From Parabacteroides sp. PM6-13 (lineage in GTDB: Bacteria > Bacteroidota > Bacteroidia > Bacteroidales > Tannerellaceae), in assembly GCF_029892605.1 (NCBI RefSeq), contig NZ_JARXWF010000003.1:186001-250000 (forward strand): a stretch of 64,000 nt of DNA, written 5' to 3'. Position numbers and translations under genes: made by a program. The notes under the pieces were generated by a model. The model was not told the origin of the DNA and made no database searches. It was given only the letters and a program-made list of their open reading frames with translations. Each line of letters begins with the position of its first letter. The stretch's first letter is position 1. Below are positions 8,827 to 17,623 of the stretch, piece by piece.

Positions 8827-11800
8827 ATGGAAAAGAAAAAAAACAATCAACAGAACTTATACAATCCCGAGTTCGAACACGATGCCTGCGGTGTCGGACT
8901 GGTAATTGATATACACGGAAATAAATCGCATGATATAGTTGAAAAGAGTTTGCAAGTACTGGAAAACATGCTCCATCGTGGAGCTGAGAGTGCAGACAAT
9001 AAGACGGGCGATGGGGCAGGCATTATGCTTCAGATTCCGCACGAGTTTATTCTATTGCAGGGGATCCCTGTTCCCGAGAGAGGGAAATACGGAACCGGTT
9101 TGGTTTTTCTGCCTCAGGATGAAGAACAAGCCAAGCTTTGCATGGATACGCTGAAGAATGTATTGACGCAGGAAGGTTTGGATTTACTGGCTGTACGTGA
9201 TCTGCCTGTCAATAGTGATATTCTGGGCGAGATATCCCGTGCAAACGAGCCACTGATCAGGCAGATCTTTGTGGTCGATCAGGATCTTTCGGGCGATCAT
9301 TTGGAGCAAAGGCTGTATGTCGCCCGTAAAAAGATTGAGAAAAACATTCTGCAATCAGCTTTACAGGATAAGCGGAGTTTCTATATCGTCAGCCTCTCCA
9401 CCAGTCGGATTGTGTATAAAGGCATGCTCACATCGACTCAGTTGCGTGAGTATTTCCCGGATCTGACCAGTCCCTATTTCACGAGCGGATTGGCATTGGT
9501 GCATTCACGTTTTAGCACGAATACCTTTCCGACCTGGGATTTGGCACAGCCCTTCCGCCTATTAGGACATAACGGTGAAATCAATACCATTCGCGGTAAC
9601 CGGTATTGGATGGAGGCGCGCGAAAATCTCCTGGGAGACTTTCAAATGAAGAATGATGAATTAAGAATGATGAATGATGATAGTGATTCTTCATTCTTCA
9701 CTCTTCATTCTTCATTCTTAACTCCGATTATTCAATCGGGGATGAGCGACAGTGCTTCGTTGGATAATGTGTTGGAGTTTCTGATGATGTCGGGCAAAAC
9801 ACTTCCGCACGCTCTGGCTATGCTGGTGCCCGAAAGCTGGAATGATAAAAATCCGATTTCACCCGAACTCAAAGCGTTTTATGAATACCATAGTATCATC
9901 ATGGAACCTTGGGATGGACCGGCTACGCTGTTGTTTACCGACGGACGGTATGCCGGTGGTATGCTCGACCGCAACGGCTTGCGCCCGGCCCGTTATCTTA
10001 TTACAAAAAATGATGTCATGGTGGTAGCCTCTGAAGCCGGAGTACTGCCTTTCGAAGCTTCGGAAATCAGAGAAAAGGGGCGGCTTCAACCGGGTAAGAT
10101 GCTGATGGTGGATACCCAGGAAGGTACAATCCAGTATGATGCCCAGTTAAAAGAAACCCTGGCGAAAGCCTATCCTTACGAAGAATGGCTATCGAAAAAC
10201 CGTATTATTCTCTCTGATATTCATTCGGGAAGAACGGTAAAGCATAAGGTGGAGAACCAGTCGCAACTATTGCGAGCCTTCGGGTATTCCAAAGAAGATA
10301 TGGAGCGGATTATTCTGCCAATGACTACCGACAGCAAAGAACCGATCGGCTCGATGGGGAATGATACGCCTTTGGCGGTATTGTCTGAAAAGCCGCAACG
10401 CTTGTTCAATTACTTCCGGCAGTTGTTCGCACAGGTAACCAATCCGCCTATCGACCCTATCCGGGAAGAATTGGTTATGTCGCTTTCGCTGTATATCGGC
10501 AGGCAGGAGGGCAATCTGCTTGAGCCCTCTCCCGAATTATGTAAAATGGTGAAACTGCAGACACCCGTTATCAATAACCGGGATTTGGATATCCTACGGC
10601 ATTTGGGTTACAAAGGTTTCCGCACATTAACCATTCCGATGCTCTTTGATATAGACGGCCAGGCGGAAGAAAACATGGAGAAGGCCATCCGTACGATTTG
10701 CACCCAAACCGAACAGGCAGTAAACGAAGGATACAATTATGTCATTCTGAGCGACAAAGGCATAAATGCGAAGCAGGCAGCTATTCCTTCTTTACTTGCC
10801 GTTTCGGCGGTGCACCACCATTTGATCAATAAAAAGAAGCGGATGCAAATCGCCATTGTGGTGGAGACCGCCGAAGTGCGTGAAGTAATGCATTTCGCTC
10901 TATTGCTTGGTTTCGGGGCAACAGCCATCAACCCCTATATGGTCTTTTCTATCTTGGAGCATGCGGTCGACTCGCATGAGATCCAACTGGATTACCACAC
11001 TGCCGAGAAGAATTACATCAAAGCGGTCAACAAAGGGCTGTTGAAAATTCTTTCTAAAATGGGGATCTCTACTTTGAGGAGCTACCGTGGTGCGCAGATA
11101 TTCGAGGCGGTCGGGATAAGTCAGAAACTGTTGGATAACTATTTCCGTGGAATGGTGTCACGTATTGGAGGCATTGAGTTGGACGATATTGTCAAAGATA
11201 CCCTACACGATCATTTCTCCGCGTTTTATAACCCAAACGAAACGGATGCCTTGTTGCAAAACAGGGGCTTCTATACCTATCGGAAAAACGGAGAGTACCA
11301 TGCCTGGAATCCGCAGACGATTAGTAAATTGCAGATCGCGACCCGCCTGGGCGATTATGAGAAATTCAAGGAATATACGCATATCGTGGACGAGAAATCA
11401 CATCCGGTCTTCCTGCGTGATTTCTTTACATACAAGCGTAATCCGATTGATATCTCGGAAGTCGAACCGGTTGAATCAATCACCCGGCGCTTTGTGACCG
11501 GTGCTATGTCGTTCGGTTCTATCAGCAAAGAGGCGCATGAGGCTATCGCTATCGCACTCAACAAGATACATGGACGTAGTAATACGGGAGAAGGGGGTGA
11601 AGAGCCCGCCCGTTTCCAGACCGGTGAAGACGGACTGAATCGCCGGAGTGCCATCAAACAAATCGCTTCGGGACGTTTTGGGGTAACAGCCGAATACTTA
11701 GTCAATGCCGACGAATTGCAAATTAAAGTGGCGCAGGGAGCGAAACCCGGCGAGGGAGGGCAGCTTCCGGGCTTCAAAGTCGATAAAGTCATTGCGAAAA

Positions 11801-13392
11801 CACGCCATTCCATCCCGGGCATTACCCTGATCTCCCCTCCGCCCCATCACGATATCTATTCGATCGAGGATTTAGCGCAGTTGATATTTGATTTGAAGAA
11901 CATCAACCCGACAGCCGAGATCAGCGTGAAGCTGGTCGCCGAAAGTGGTGTCGGCACGATTGCCGCCGGTGTTGCCAAAGCCAAAGCCGACCGTATCATT
12001 ATCAGTGGGGCGGAAGGCGGTACGGGAGCCAGTCCGATCAGTTCGGTCAAACATGCCGGTATCCCGGGCGAACTGGGACTTGCCGAAACGCAACAGACCC
12101 TGGTGATGAACAACCTGCGTGGCTTTGTGCGCCTGCAGACCGACGGACAATTGAAAAGTGGTAAAGACATTATCGTTTCGGCATTGCTCGGTGCGGAAGA
12201 GTTCGGTTTCGCTACCAGTGCCTTGATAGTGCTCGGTTGTGTGATGATGCGTAAATGCCATCAGAACACCTGTCCGGTTGGGATAGCTACCCAAGACGAG
12301 AAGCTGCGGGCACGTTTCAAAGGGAAACATGAATACGTCATTAATTTCATGACATTCCTGGCGCAGGAAGTACGTGAACATCTGGCAGAAATGGGATTCC
12401 GGAGTATGGATGAAATTATCGGACGTAGTGACTTGCTCGCACTCAAACCGATGGAATTAAGCGAAAAAATAAGAAAGTTAGATTTAAATAAATCAATGTA
12501 CTTCGCTGGTGATGGGAATGATATCCGCCATACCAAAAGCCAGGAACATAAAATCGATAAGGTTATTGATCGCGAACTTATTCGCAAGGCACAACCGGCA
12601 ATCAAGACTGCTTTGGCAGTCGAGATAAAACAAACCATCACCAATACCGATCGCTCCGTAGGCGCTATGCTGTCAGGTGAGATTGCGAAGCATTATGGAG
12701 GCGCCGGTTTACCTGAAAATACCATTGGCGTAAAGTTCAACGGATCGGCAGGGCAGAGTTTCGGCGCCTTTCTTTCATCGGGAATCACCTTCCGCCTGGA
12801 AGGCGAATCGAACGATTATCTGGGGAAAGGCTTGTCGGGTGGAAAGATTATCCTTGTTCCGCCGACGAATGCCGATTTCGTTCCCGAGAACAATATCATT
12901 GTGGGCAATACTTTACTGTATGGCGCTACTTCGGGTGAGGTGTATATCAACGGGAAAGTCGGTGAACGGTTTTGTGTACGAAACAGTGGAGCCATTGCAG
13001 TGGTTGAAGGTGTAGGCGATCATTGTTGTGAATACATGACCGGTGGGCGTACCGTCGTATTGGGTGAAACGGGTAAGAACTTCGCCGCGGGTATGAGTGG
13101 CGGATTGGCGTATGTGTTGGATATGGACGGTACGTTCGACTCGAACTGTAATATGGAGATGGTCGAGTTGTCATTGATTGAAGACCAATCGGACAACCGT
13201 GAACTATTCCAACTCCTCTCGAACCATGTACAACATACGCAAAGCCCTCTTGCTAAAAGAATACTGAACGATTGGGACAACTATTTGAAACACTTCATCA
13301 AAGTAACTCCGATTGAGTACAAGAAAGTTTTGCAAGAAGAGAAGATGGAGGCGATTAATCGCAAAATTGCGCAGGTGGAACGTGATTATTAG
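8827..13392 (+). CDS. gltB: Glutamate synthase large (alpha) subunit
   Basis: GltB moves the amide nitrogen of glutamine to 2-oxoglutarate to give two glutamates. The 1521-residue chain has an N-terminal class II glutaminase domain (EHDACGVG, nucleophile Cys21, so a 20-residue leader would be cleaved), a central domain, and the FMN-binding synthase domain with GGTGASPISSVKHAG. The 3Fe-4S cysteines follow in CVMMRKCHQNTCPVG, and then the C-terminal beta-helix (NGSAGQSFGAFLSSG). ATG 8827 is preferred over 8776 because MEKKKNNQQNLYNPEFEHDACG is family-like. Residues about 273-298 are encoded by an in-frame heptad repeat (9644-9721) that normal GltB lacks. gltD follows after a reverse-oriented gene. 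Confidence 0.96.
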   Translation: MEKKKNNQQNLYNPEFEHDACGVGLVIDIHGNKSHDIVEKSLQVLENMLHRGAESADNKTGDGAGIMLQIPHEFILLQGIPVPERGKYGTGLVFLPQDEEQAKLCMDTLKNVLTQEGLDLLAVRDLPVNSDILGEISRANEPLIRQIFVVDQDLSGDHLEQRLYVARKKIEKNILQSALQDKRSFYIVSLSTSRIVYKGMLTSTQLREYFPDLTSPYFTSGLALVHSRFSTNTFPTWDLAQPFRLLGHNGEINTIRGNRYWMEARENLLGDFQMKNDELRMMNDDSDSSFFTLHSSFLTPIIQSGMSDSASLDNVLEFLMMSGKTLPHALAMLVPESWNDKNPISPELKAFYEYHSIIMEPWDGPATLLFTDGRYAGGMLDRNGLRPARYLITKNDVMVVASEAGVLPFEASEIREKGRLQPGKMLMVDTQEGTIQYDAQLKETLAKAYPYEEWLSKNRIILSDIHSGRTVKHKVENQSQLLRAFGYSKEDMERIILPMTTDSKEPIGSMGNDTPLAVLSEKPQRLFNYFRQLFAQVTNPPIDPIREELVMSLSLYIGRQEGNLLEPSPELCKMVKLQTPVINNRDLDILRHLGYKGFRTLTIPMLFDIDGQAEENMEKAIRTICTQTEQAVNEGYNYVILSDKGINAKQAAIPSLLAVSAVHHHLINKKKRMQIAIVVETAEVREVMHFALLLGFGATAINPYMVFSILEHAVDSHEIQLDYHTAEKNYIKAVNKGLLKILSKMGISTLRSYRGAQIFEAVGISQKLLDNYFRGMVSRIGGIELDDIVKDTLHDHFSAFYNPNETDALLQNRGFYTYRKNGEYHAWNPQTISKLQIATRLGDYEKFKEYTHIVDEKSHPVFLRDFFTYKRNPIDISEVEPVESITRRFVTGAMSFGSISKEAHEAIAIALNKIHGRSNTGEGGEEPARFQTGEDGLNRRSAIKQIASGRFGVTAEYLVNADELQIKVAQGAKPGEGGQLPGFKVDKVIAKTRHSIPGITLISPPPHHDIYSIEDLAQLIFDLKNINPTAEISVKLVAESGVGTIAAGVAKAKADRIIISGAEGGTGASPISSVKHAGIPGELGLAETQQTLVMNNLRGFVRLQTDGQLKSGKDIIVSALLGAEEFGFATSALIVLGCVMMRKCHQNTCPVGIATQDEKLRARFKGKHEYVINFMTFLAQEVREHLAEMGFRSMDEIIGRSDLLALKPMELSEKIRKLDLNKSMYFAGDGNDIRHTKSQEHKIDKVIDRELIRKAQPAIKTALAVEIKQTITNTDRSVGAMLSGEIAKHYGGAGLPENTIGVKFNGSAGQSFGAFLSSGITFRLEGESNDYLGKGLSGGKIILVPPTNADFVPENNIIVGNTLLYGATSGEVYINGKVGERFCVRNSGAIAVVEGVGDHCCEYMTGGRTVVLGETGKNFAAGMSGGLAYVLDMDGTFDSNCNMEMVELSLIEDQSDNRELFQLLSNHVQHTQSPLAKRILNDWDNYLKHFIKVTPIEYKKVLQEEKMEAINRKIAQVERDY
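9644..9721 (+). repeat. Heptad inverted repeat embedded in the gltB reading frame
   Basis: Units GAAGAAT GATGAAT TAAGAAT GATGAAT face ATTCTTC ATTCTTC ACTCTTC ATTCTTC ATTCTTA within the glutaminase domain of gltB. The reading frame is kept. The encoded residues include MMNDDSDSSFFTLHSSF, a segment low in resemblance to other GltB proteins. Confidence 0.85.
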
Positions 13393-13488
13393 TTAAGTGA
13401 AAGTTGAAAAGTGAAAGTTGAAAATGGATAGGGTTTCACTTTTCAACTTTCAATTAAGTAATCACTTTCAACTTTCACTTTTCAATTA
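13393..13488 (+). repeat. Inverted heptad repeat after gltB
   Basis: AAGTGAA/AGTTGAA units followed by TTTTCAA/CTTTCAA units in two inverse blocks. The repeat provides the stop codon and last residues of the reverse-oriented S23-type gene at 13482. Confidence 0.85.
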
Positions 13489-13838
13489 TTTAACTGTTTC
13501 TTCGTCGTCTTAACAATGCTTGCTAAAAGGCGAATCAGTTCAGAACAATCGGTATGGATAGAATTATAATCGGAAATAGAAATGTACTCACTGTCTTTCA
13601 ACAGCATCAACCAATATCCGGTTTCATTGGCTTCTTTTAAGGAAATGTTCATTTTGTTCAGGAAATCAGGTTTGGATTGGGCATGTTCGGCTTCTCTGAT
13701 AAGAGCTCCGATGGCAGTGCCACTTCTTAAGACTTGTTTGGATAGAACAAACTCGTTCTTTTCCGCACATAACCATTTGTATAGTTTTATGATCCGTAAA
13801 GCAAACTGGTAAGATTTGACAGCAACGATATTTTCCAT
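13482..13838 (-). CDS. Four-helix-bundle protein, S23 / 23S rRNA intervening-sequence type
   Basis: A 118-residue protein of the S23-like four-helix-bundle family (TIGR02436 type). Features are the opening VAVKSYQFALRIIKLYKWL, the arginine-containing LSKQVLRSGTAIGALIREAEHAQS and a helical C-terminus with basic KTTKKQ. Relatives occur inside 23S rRNA intervening sequences, in Avd-type diversity-generating retroelement proteins and as lone intergenic genes; their usual role is unknown. It runs against gltB and gltD, is flanked on both sides by heptad repeats, and ends with a TGA inside the repeat. A TATCTTTG box (reverse strand, 13870-13877) gives it its own likely promoter. It looks inserted into the gltBD unit, which is inference. 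Confidence 0.85.
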   Translation of the reverse strand: MENIVAVKSYQFALRIIKLYKWLCAEKNEFVLSKQVLRSGTAIGALIREAEHAQSKPDFLNKMNISLKEANETGYWLMLLKDSEYISISDYNSIHTDCSELIRLLASIVKTTKKQLNN

Positions 13839-13869
13839 GTAAGTATAAGGTTTTAGTTATATATAGGAG

Positions 13870-13877
13870 CAAAGATA
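13870..13877 (-). promoter_or_regulatory. TAnnTTTG box for the S23-type gene
   Basis: Reverse-strand TATCTTTG, 32 bases upstream of the ATG. The -33 region falls in the GTTGAAA heptads, which supply TTG trinucleotides every seven bases. Confidence 0.5.
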
Positions 13878-13879
13878 TA

Positions 13880-13920
13880 CATTTTCAACTTTCAACTTTC
13901 AACTTTCAACTTTCAATTAA
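13880..13920 (+). repeat. Heptad repeat upstream of gltD
   Basis: Five CTTTCAA-type units in tandem, ending about six bases before the gltD ATG at 13927. No inverse arm here; the matching GTTGAAA arm lies on the far side of the S23-type gene at 13393. Confidence 0.8.
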
Positions 13921-13926
13921 ATAAGT

Positions 13927-15336
13927 ATGAAGAAAGCATTTTTAAGTATACCGAGAAAAGAGGCAGGATATCGTCCTGTGATTGAACGAATAAATGACTA
14001 CTCGGAAGTCGAGCAAACATTAAATAATGAAGACCGCATCCTACAGGCCTCGCGCTGTATGGATTGCGGGGTGCCCTTTTGTCATTGGGCTTGTCCGCTG
14101 GGCAACCTGATGCCCGAATACCAGGATGTCCTCCATAAAGGGAAATGGCAAGAGGCCTACTATATTTTGACGTCGACAAACAACTTCCCTGAGTTTACGG
14201 GACGTGTATGCCCCGCACTCTGCGAGAAAAGCTGTGTGTTGGCATTGACAAACGAAGCGGTTACCATCCGCGAGAACGAAGCGGCAGTGACCGAACATGC
14301 TTTCCTGGAGGGGTATGTCAAACCTTGTCCCCCGGCTACCCGCACCGGTAAGAAGGTAGCAGTGGTTGGTTCGGGACCCGCCGGATTGGCTGCTGCCGAT
14401 ATGCTCAACAGGCAAGGACATACGGTTGTTGTCTACGAAAAAGATAAGAAACCCGGCGGATTGCTTCGTTTTGGTATTCCCGACTTCAAGCTGAACAAAG
14501 AGATTATCGACCGGCGCCTGGCTCTGCTCGAAGCCGAAGGTATCACTTTCAAGTGCGACACAACGGTCGGCAAGGAGCTGAAGGTGAAGCAATTGATGGA
14601 CGAATACGATGCTGTCTGTCTCTGCATAGGGGCCGGGCAACCGCGCGATCTCGCCCTCGAGGGTCGCTCGCTCAAGGGGGTGCATTTCGCTCTGGAGCTG
14701 TTGCGACAACAGAACCAATTGGTCGCAGGGATGGATATCCCGAAGGAAGAACGTATCTCCGCGAAAGGAAAACAGGTAGTGGTGATAGGAGGGGGCGATA
14801 CAGGCTCCGACTGTGTGGGAACCTCGAACCGCCAGAAAGCGGCGAAGGTAACGCAGATAGAGATCATGCCTCAGCCGCCGGTGGGCTATAACGATGCTAC
14901 TCCCTGGCCGATGTATCCCCAGATATTAAAAACCTCGAGTTCACACCTGGAAGGTTGCGAACGCCGCTGGAGTTTGGCTACTAAACGCTTTCTCGGCGAA
15001 AACGGGCAACTCATCGGCGTGGAGGTGGCCGAAGTGGAATGGAGTGTCTCGGCAGAAGGGAAAATGGAGATGAAAGAGACGGGGAAGACAGAGATTATCC
15101 CGGCCGATCTGGTGCTCTTATCGATGGGCTTTGTGCACCCGGTGCATGAAGGATTGCTGGATAAACTGGGTGTAGCCTACGATGCGCGTGGCAATGTCAA
15201 GGCCGAAAAACCCAATCAATCATCGGTTGCCAAGGTTTTTGTAGCAGGTGATGTGACCTTGGGGGCGAGTTTGGTGGTTAGGGCTATCGATTCGGGGCGG
15301 AGAGCGGCAGAGGCGATTGGTACGTTTCTGAAGTAG
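13927..15336 (+). CDS. gltD: Glutamate synthase small (beta) subunit
   Basis: GltD takes electrons from NAD(P)H through FAD and two iron-sulfur clusters and passes them to GltB. The 469-residue protein begins with the cysteine-rich domain (CMDCGVPFCHWACPLGN and CPALCEKSC). The FAD motif VVGSGPAGLAAADM follows near residue 145, then the second dinucleotide motif VVIGGGDTGSDCVG near residue 285, and finally VFVAGDVTLGASLVVRAI, the FAD-contacting end. The gene is separated from gltB by the reverse S23-type gene and repeats, so cotranscription with gltB is uncertain. Confidence 0.96.
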   Translation: MKKAFLSIPRKEAGYRPVIERINDYSEVEQTLNNEDRILQASRCMDCGVPFCHWACPLGNLMPEYQDVLHKGKWQEAYYILTSTNNFPEFTGRVCPALCEKSCVLALTNEAVTIRENEAAVTEHAFLEGYVKPCPPATRTGKKVAVVGSGPAGLAAADMLNRQGHTVVVYEKDKKPGGLLRFGIPDFKLNKEIIDRRLALLEAEGITFKCDTTVGKELKVKQLMDEYDAVCLCIGAGQPRDLALEGRSLKGVHFALELLRQQNQLVAGMDIPKEERISAKGKQVVVIGGGDTGSDCVGTSNRQKAAKVTQIEIMPQPPVGYNDATPWPMYPQILKTSSSHLEGCERRWSLATKRFLGENGQLIGVEVAEVEWSVSAEGKMEMKETGKTEIIPADLVLLSMGFVHPVHEGLLDKLGVAYDARGNVKAEKPNQSSVAKVFVAGDVTLGASLVVRAIDSGRRAAEAIGTFLK

Positions 15337-15641
15337 ATAGGGATTTTTTTTGCCTAATTTGGGTAGGATTGTTGAAAATTGAAGTGTAAGCAGCAAGGGG
15401 TGATTTTTAGTTAAAATGAGTGCCTCTTGCTTACACTTCAAATGTTAACAAATGTTTACCCGCAGGAGTAATTTTAAAAACCCCTGCCATTTTGGAAAAA
15501 TTCTCCCGCGGAAATATCAAAATGATATTTTGGGGTTGACTGAAAATAGGCTATTGAGGCGTATGCCCCAACCTCAAGAATGCGATAGTTTACGAATTAT
15601 TCCGTACCTTTGCGTACGCAAACAAAACAAGACTGTTCAAC
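15337..15641 (+). other. Intergenic region with large imperfect hairpin
   Basis: A near-perfect inverted repeat pairs 15379-15400 with 15423-15441 (12 bp plus 7 bp, three unpaired bases on the left). The loop is AT-rich. It starts in GTTGAAAATTGAAG, like the heptad repeats. It could end gltD transcription or be a leader structure. Otherwise the gap holds only the promoter box at 15605. Confidence 0.6.
15605..15612 (+). promoter_or_regulatory. TAnnTTTG box for the PurF-like gene
   Basis: TACCTTTG lies 29 bases before the ATG at 15642. No good -33 TTG is seen at the usual distance. Confidence 0.5.
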
Positions 15642-17546
15642 ATGGAAGAATTGAAGCATGAGTGCGGTGTGGCCATGGTCCGTTTACTGAAACCTTTGGA
15701 GTATTATCACGAGAAGTATGGTACCTGGATGTATGGACTCAATAAGCTCTACCTGCTCATGGAGAAGCAGCACAACCGCGGACAGGAAGGCGCCGGTTTG
15801 GCTTGTGTGAAGCTGGAGGCAAACGCCGGTGAAGAATATATGTTTCGCGAACGTGCTATCGGCACAGGGGCTATCCCGGAAATATTCGCGGCGGTTCACA
15901 GTCATTACAAAGACTATACGGAAGAACAGTTGAACGATCCCCTTTTTGCCAAGCGACATCTTCCTTTTGCCGGAGAGCTTTATATGGGGCATCTGCGTTA
16001 CAGCACGACCGGCAAGTCGGGCATCTCTTATATCCATCCTTTTCTCAGACGCAACAACTGGCGGGCCAAGAACCTGGCCTTATGCGGCAATTTCAACCTG
16101 ACCAATGTCGAAAATGTCTTCGAGGAGATCACCTCCATCGGGCAACATCCGCGGCAATATTCGGATACCTATATTATGCTCGAGCAGATGGGGCACCGGT
16201 TAGATCGCGAAGTAGAACGCTTGTATCAGCAAGGTGAAGCCGAAGGGTTGACCGGTATGGACATTACGCATGCCATTGAAGGACGGATGGATATGTCGAA
16301 TGTATTGAAGCGTTGTGTGCCGGGCTGGGACGGAGGTTTCGTGATCTGCGGATTGACCGGTAGCGGTGAGTCGTTTAGCGTGCGCGATCCCTGGGGTATA
16401 CGCCCTGCCTTCTATTATGTGGATGATGAGATCGTGGTGCTTGCCTCCGAACGTCCGGTTATTCAGACGGTGATGAATGTGCAATCGTACGAGGTGAACG
16501 AACTTAAACGGGGCGAATCGCTTATTGTCAACAAGGCGGGCGAGGTGCGGATGTCACAGATAGTCGAGCCGCAACCCAATCAGGCCTGTTCTTTCGAGCG
16601 GATCTATTTCTCCCGGGGTAGCGATGTTGATATCTATAAAGAGAGGAAGCGGCTGGGGTATACCCTGGTCGAACCGATCCTGAAGGCGGTCGATTATGAT
16701 ATTGACCATACGGTTTTCTCCTTTATTCCCAATACGGCGGAAGTGGCCTATTTCGGTATGCAGGAGGGACTCGACGAATACCTGAACAAACGAAAGAAGG
16801 AGTGGATCGCCGATCGCAACCATCTGTTGCAGGAGGAGGAATTGGAACGTATTCTCTCTATGCGGGTGCGTACGGAGAAGGTGGCGATCAAAGATATCAA
16901 ACTGCGCACCTTCATTGCCGAAGGAAATAGCCGGAACGACCTGGCGGCGCATGTCTATGACATAACCTACGGAAGTCTTGAACCTTTTGTCGATAATCTG
17001 GTTGTAATAGATGATAGCATTGTGCGGGGAACAACCCTCCGACAGAGCATTATCAGCATCCTGGACAGGTTGCATCCGAAGAAGATCATCATCGTATCGT
17101 CCTCTCCACAGGTGCGTTATCCCGATTATTATGGGATTGATATGTCGCGTATGAGCGAGTTTATCGCTTTCAAAGCGGCGATAGCCTTGTTGGAAGAGAG
17201 GGGACTGACGCAGGTGATAAAAGATGTATATCATAAAGCGAAGTTGCAGGATCGCCTGCCGACCCATGAAGTGGTGAATTATGTGAAAGAGATCTATGCG
17301 CCGTTTTCGGATGAAGAGATCTCGGCCAAGATGGTCGAACTGCTTACTCCGCCGGAGGTGAAGGCACGGGTAGAGATTGTTTATCAGACATTGGAAGGGC
17401 TCCATACCTCCTGTCCCGATCATCCGGGCGATTGGTATTTCTCAGGTAACTACCCAACTCCCGGCGGCGTGATGCGGGTCAATCGGGCTTTTATCCAATT
17501 TATGGAAGATGAGTATTTACATAGGAGTGTTCCTTTACATATTTGA
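15642..17546 (+). CDS. Long amidophosphoribosyltransferase (PurF)-like protein
   Basis: A 634-residue protein with the PurF domain order. An N-terminal class II glutaminase has its nucleophile at Cys8 (MEELKHECGVAM, implying a seven-residue leader) and segments QHNRGQEGAGLA and GHLRYSTTGKSG. The C-terminal phosphoribosyltransferase domain has the PRPP loop VVIDDSIVRGTT near residues 452-463 and SSPQVRYPDYYGIDM. PurF makes phosphoribosylamine from PRPP and glutamine. Standard PurF is 470-510 residues; this one has about 130 extra, mostly between the domains and at the C-terminus. Its place between gltD and carAB suggests glutamine-dependent nucleotide synthesis. It may be a paralogue rather than the main PurF. 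Confidence 0.8.
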   Translation: MEELKHECGVAMVRLLKPLEYYHEKYGTWMYGLNKLYLLMEKQHNRGQEGAGLACVKLEANAGEEYMFRERAIGTGAIPEIFAAVHSHYKDYTEEQLNDPLFAKRHLPFAGELYMGHLRYSTTGKSGISYIHPFLRRNNWRAKNLALCGNFNLTNVENVFEEITSIGQHPRQYSDTYIMLEQMGHRLDREVERLYQQGEAEGLTGMDITHAIEGRMDMSNVLKRCVPGWDGGFVICGLTGSGESFSVRDPWGIRPAFYYVDDEIVVLASERPVIQTVMNVQSYEVNELKRGESLIVNKAGEVRMSQIVEPQPNQACSFERIYFSRGSDVDIYKERKRLGYTLVEPILKAVDYDIDHTVFSFIPNTAEVAYFGMQEGLDEYLNKRKKEWIADRNHLLQEEELERILSMRVRTEKVAIKDIKLRTFIAEGNSRNDLAAHVYDITYGSLEPFVDNLVVIDDSIVRGTTLRQSIISILDRLHPKKIIIVSSSPQVRYPDYYGIDMSRMSEFIAFKAAIALLEERGLTQVIKDVYHKAKLQDRLPTHEVVNYVKEIYAPFSDEEISAKMVELLTPPEVKARVEIVYQTLEGLHTSCPDHPGDWYFSGNYPTPGGVMRVNRAFIQFMEDEYLHRSVPLHI

Positions 17547-17553
17547 TATTTAG

Positions 17554-17582
17554 AAAGACAAGTTAATCCTTGTCTTTTTTTG
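17554..17582 (+). terminator. Rho-independent terminator after the PurF-like gene
   Basis: Stem AAAGACAAG/CTTGTCTTT with a six-base loop, followed by seven T residues. It suggests carAB has its own start of transcription. Confidence 0.85.
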
Positions 17583-17623
17583 TACGTGATGGTATTTAGT
17601 AGAAACTTTAGCAAATAGAGAAA

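Noticed and set aside
13582..13812. Plus-strand frame across the S23-type gene
   Set aside because: The reverse strand encodes a recognised four-helix-bundle protein with its own promoter; the plus frame is its shadow.
15452..15661. 69-codon frame before the PurF-like gene
   Set aside because: It overlaps the promoter box and the gene start, has a basic random composition and no family.
16554..17423. 289-codon reverse frame inside the PurF-like gene
   Set aside because: It lies fully within a well-supported gene and shows no family motif; long shadow frames are common in this GC range.
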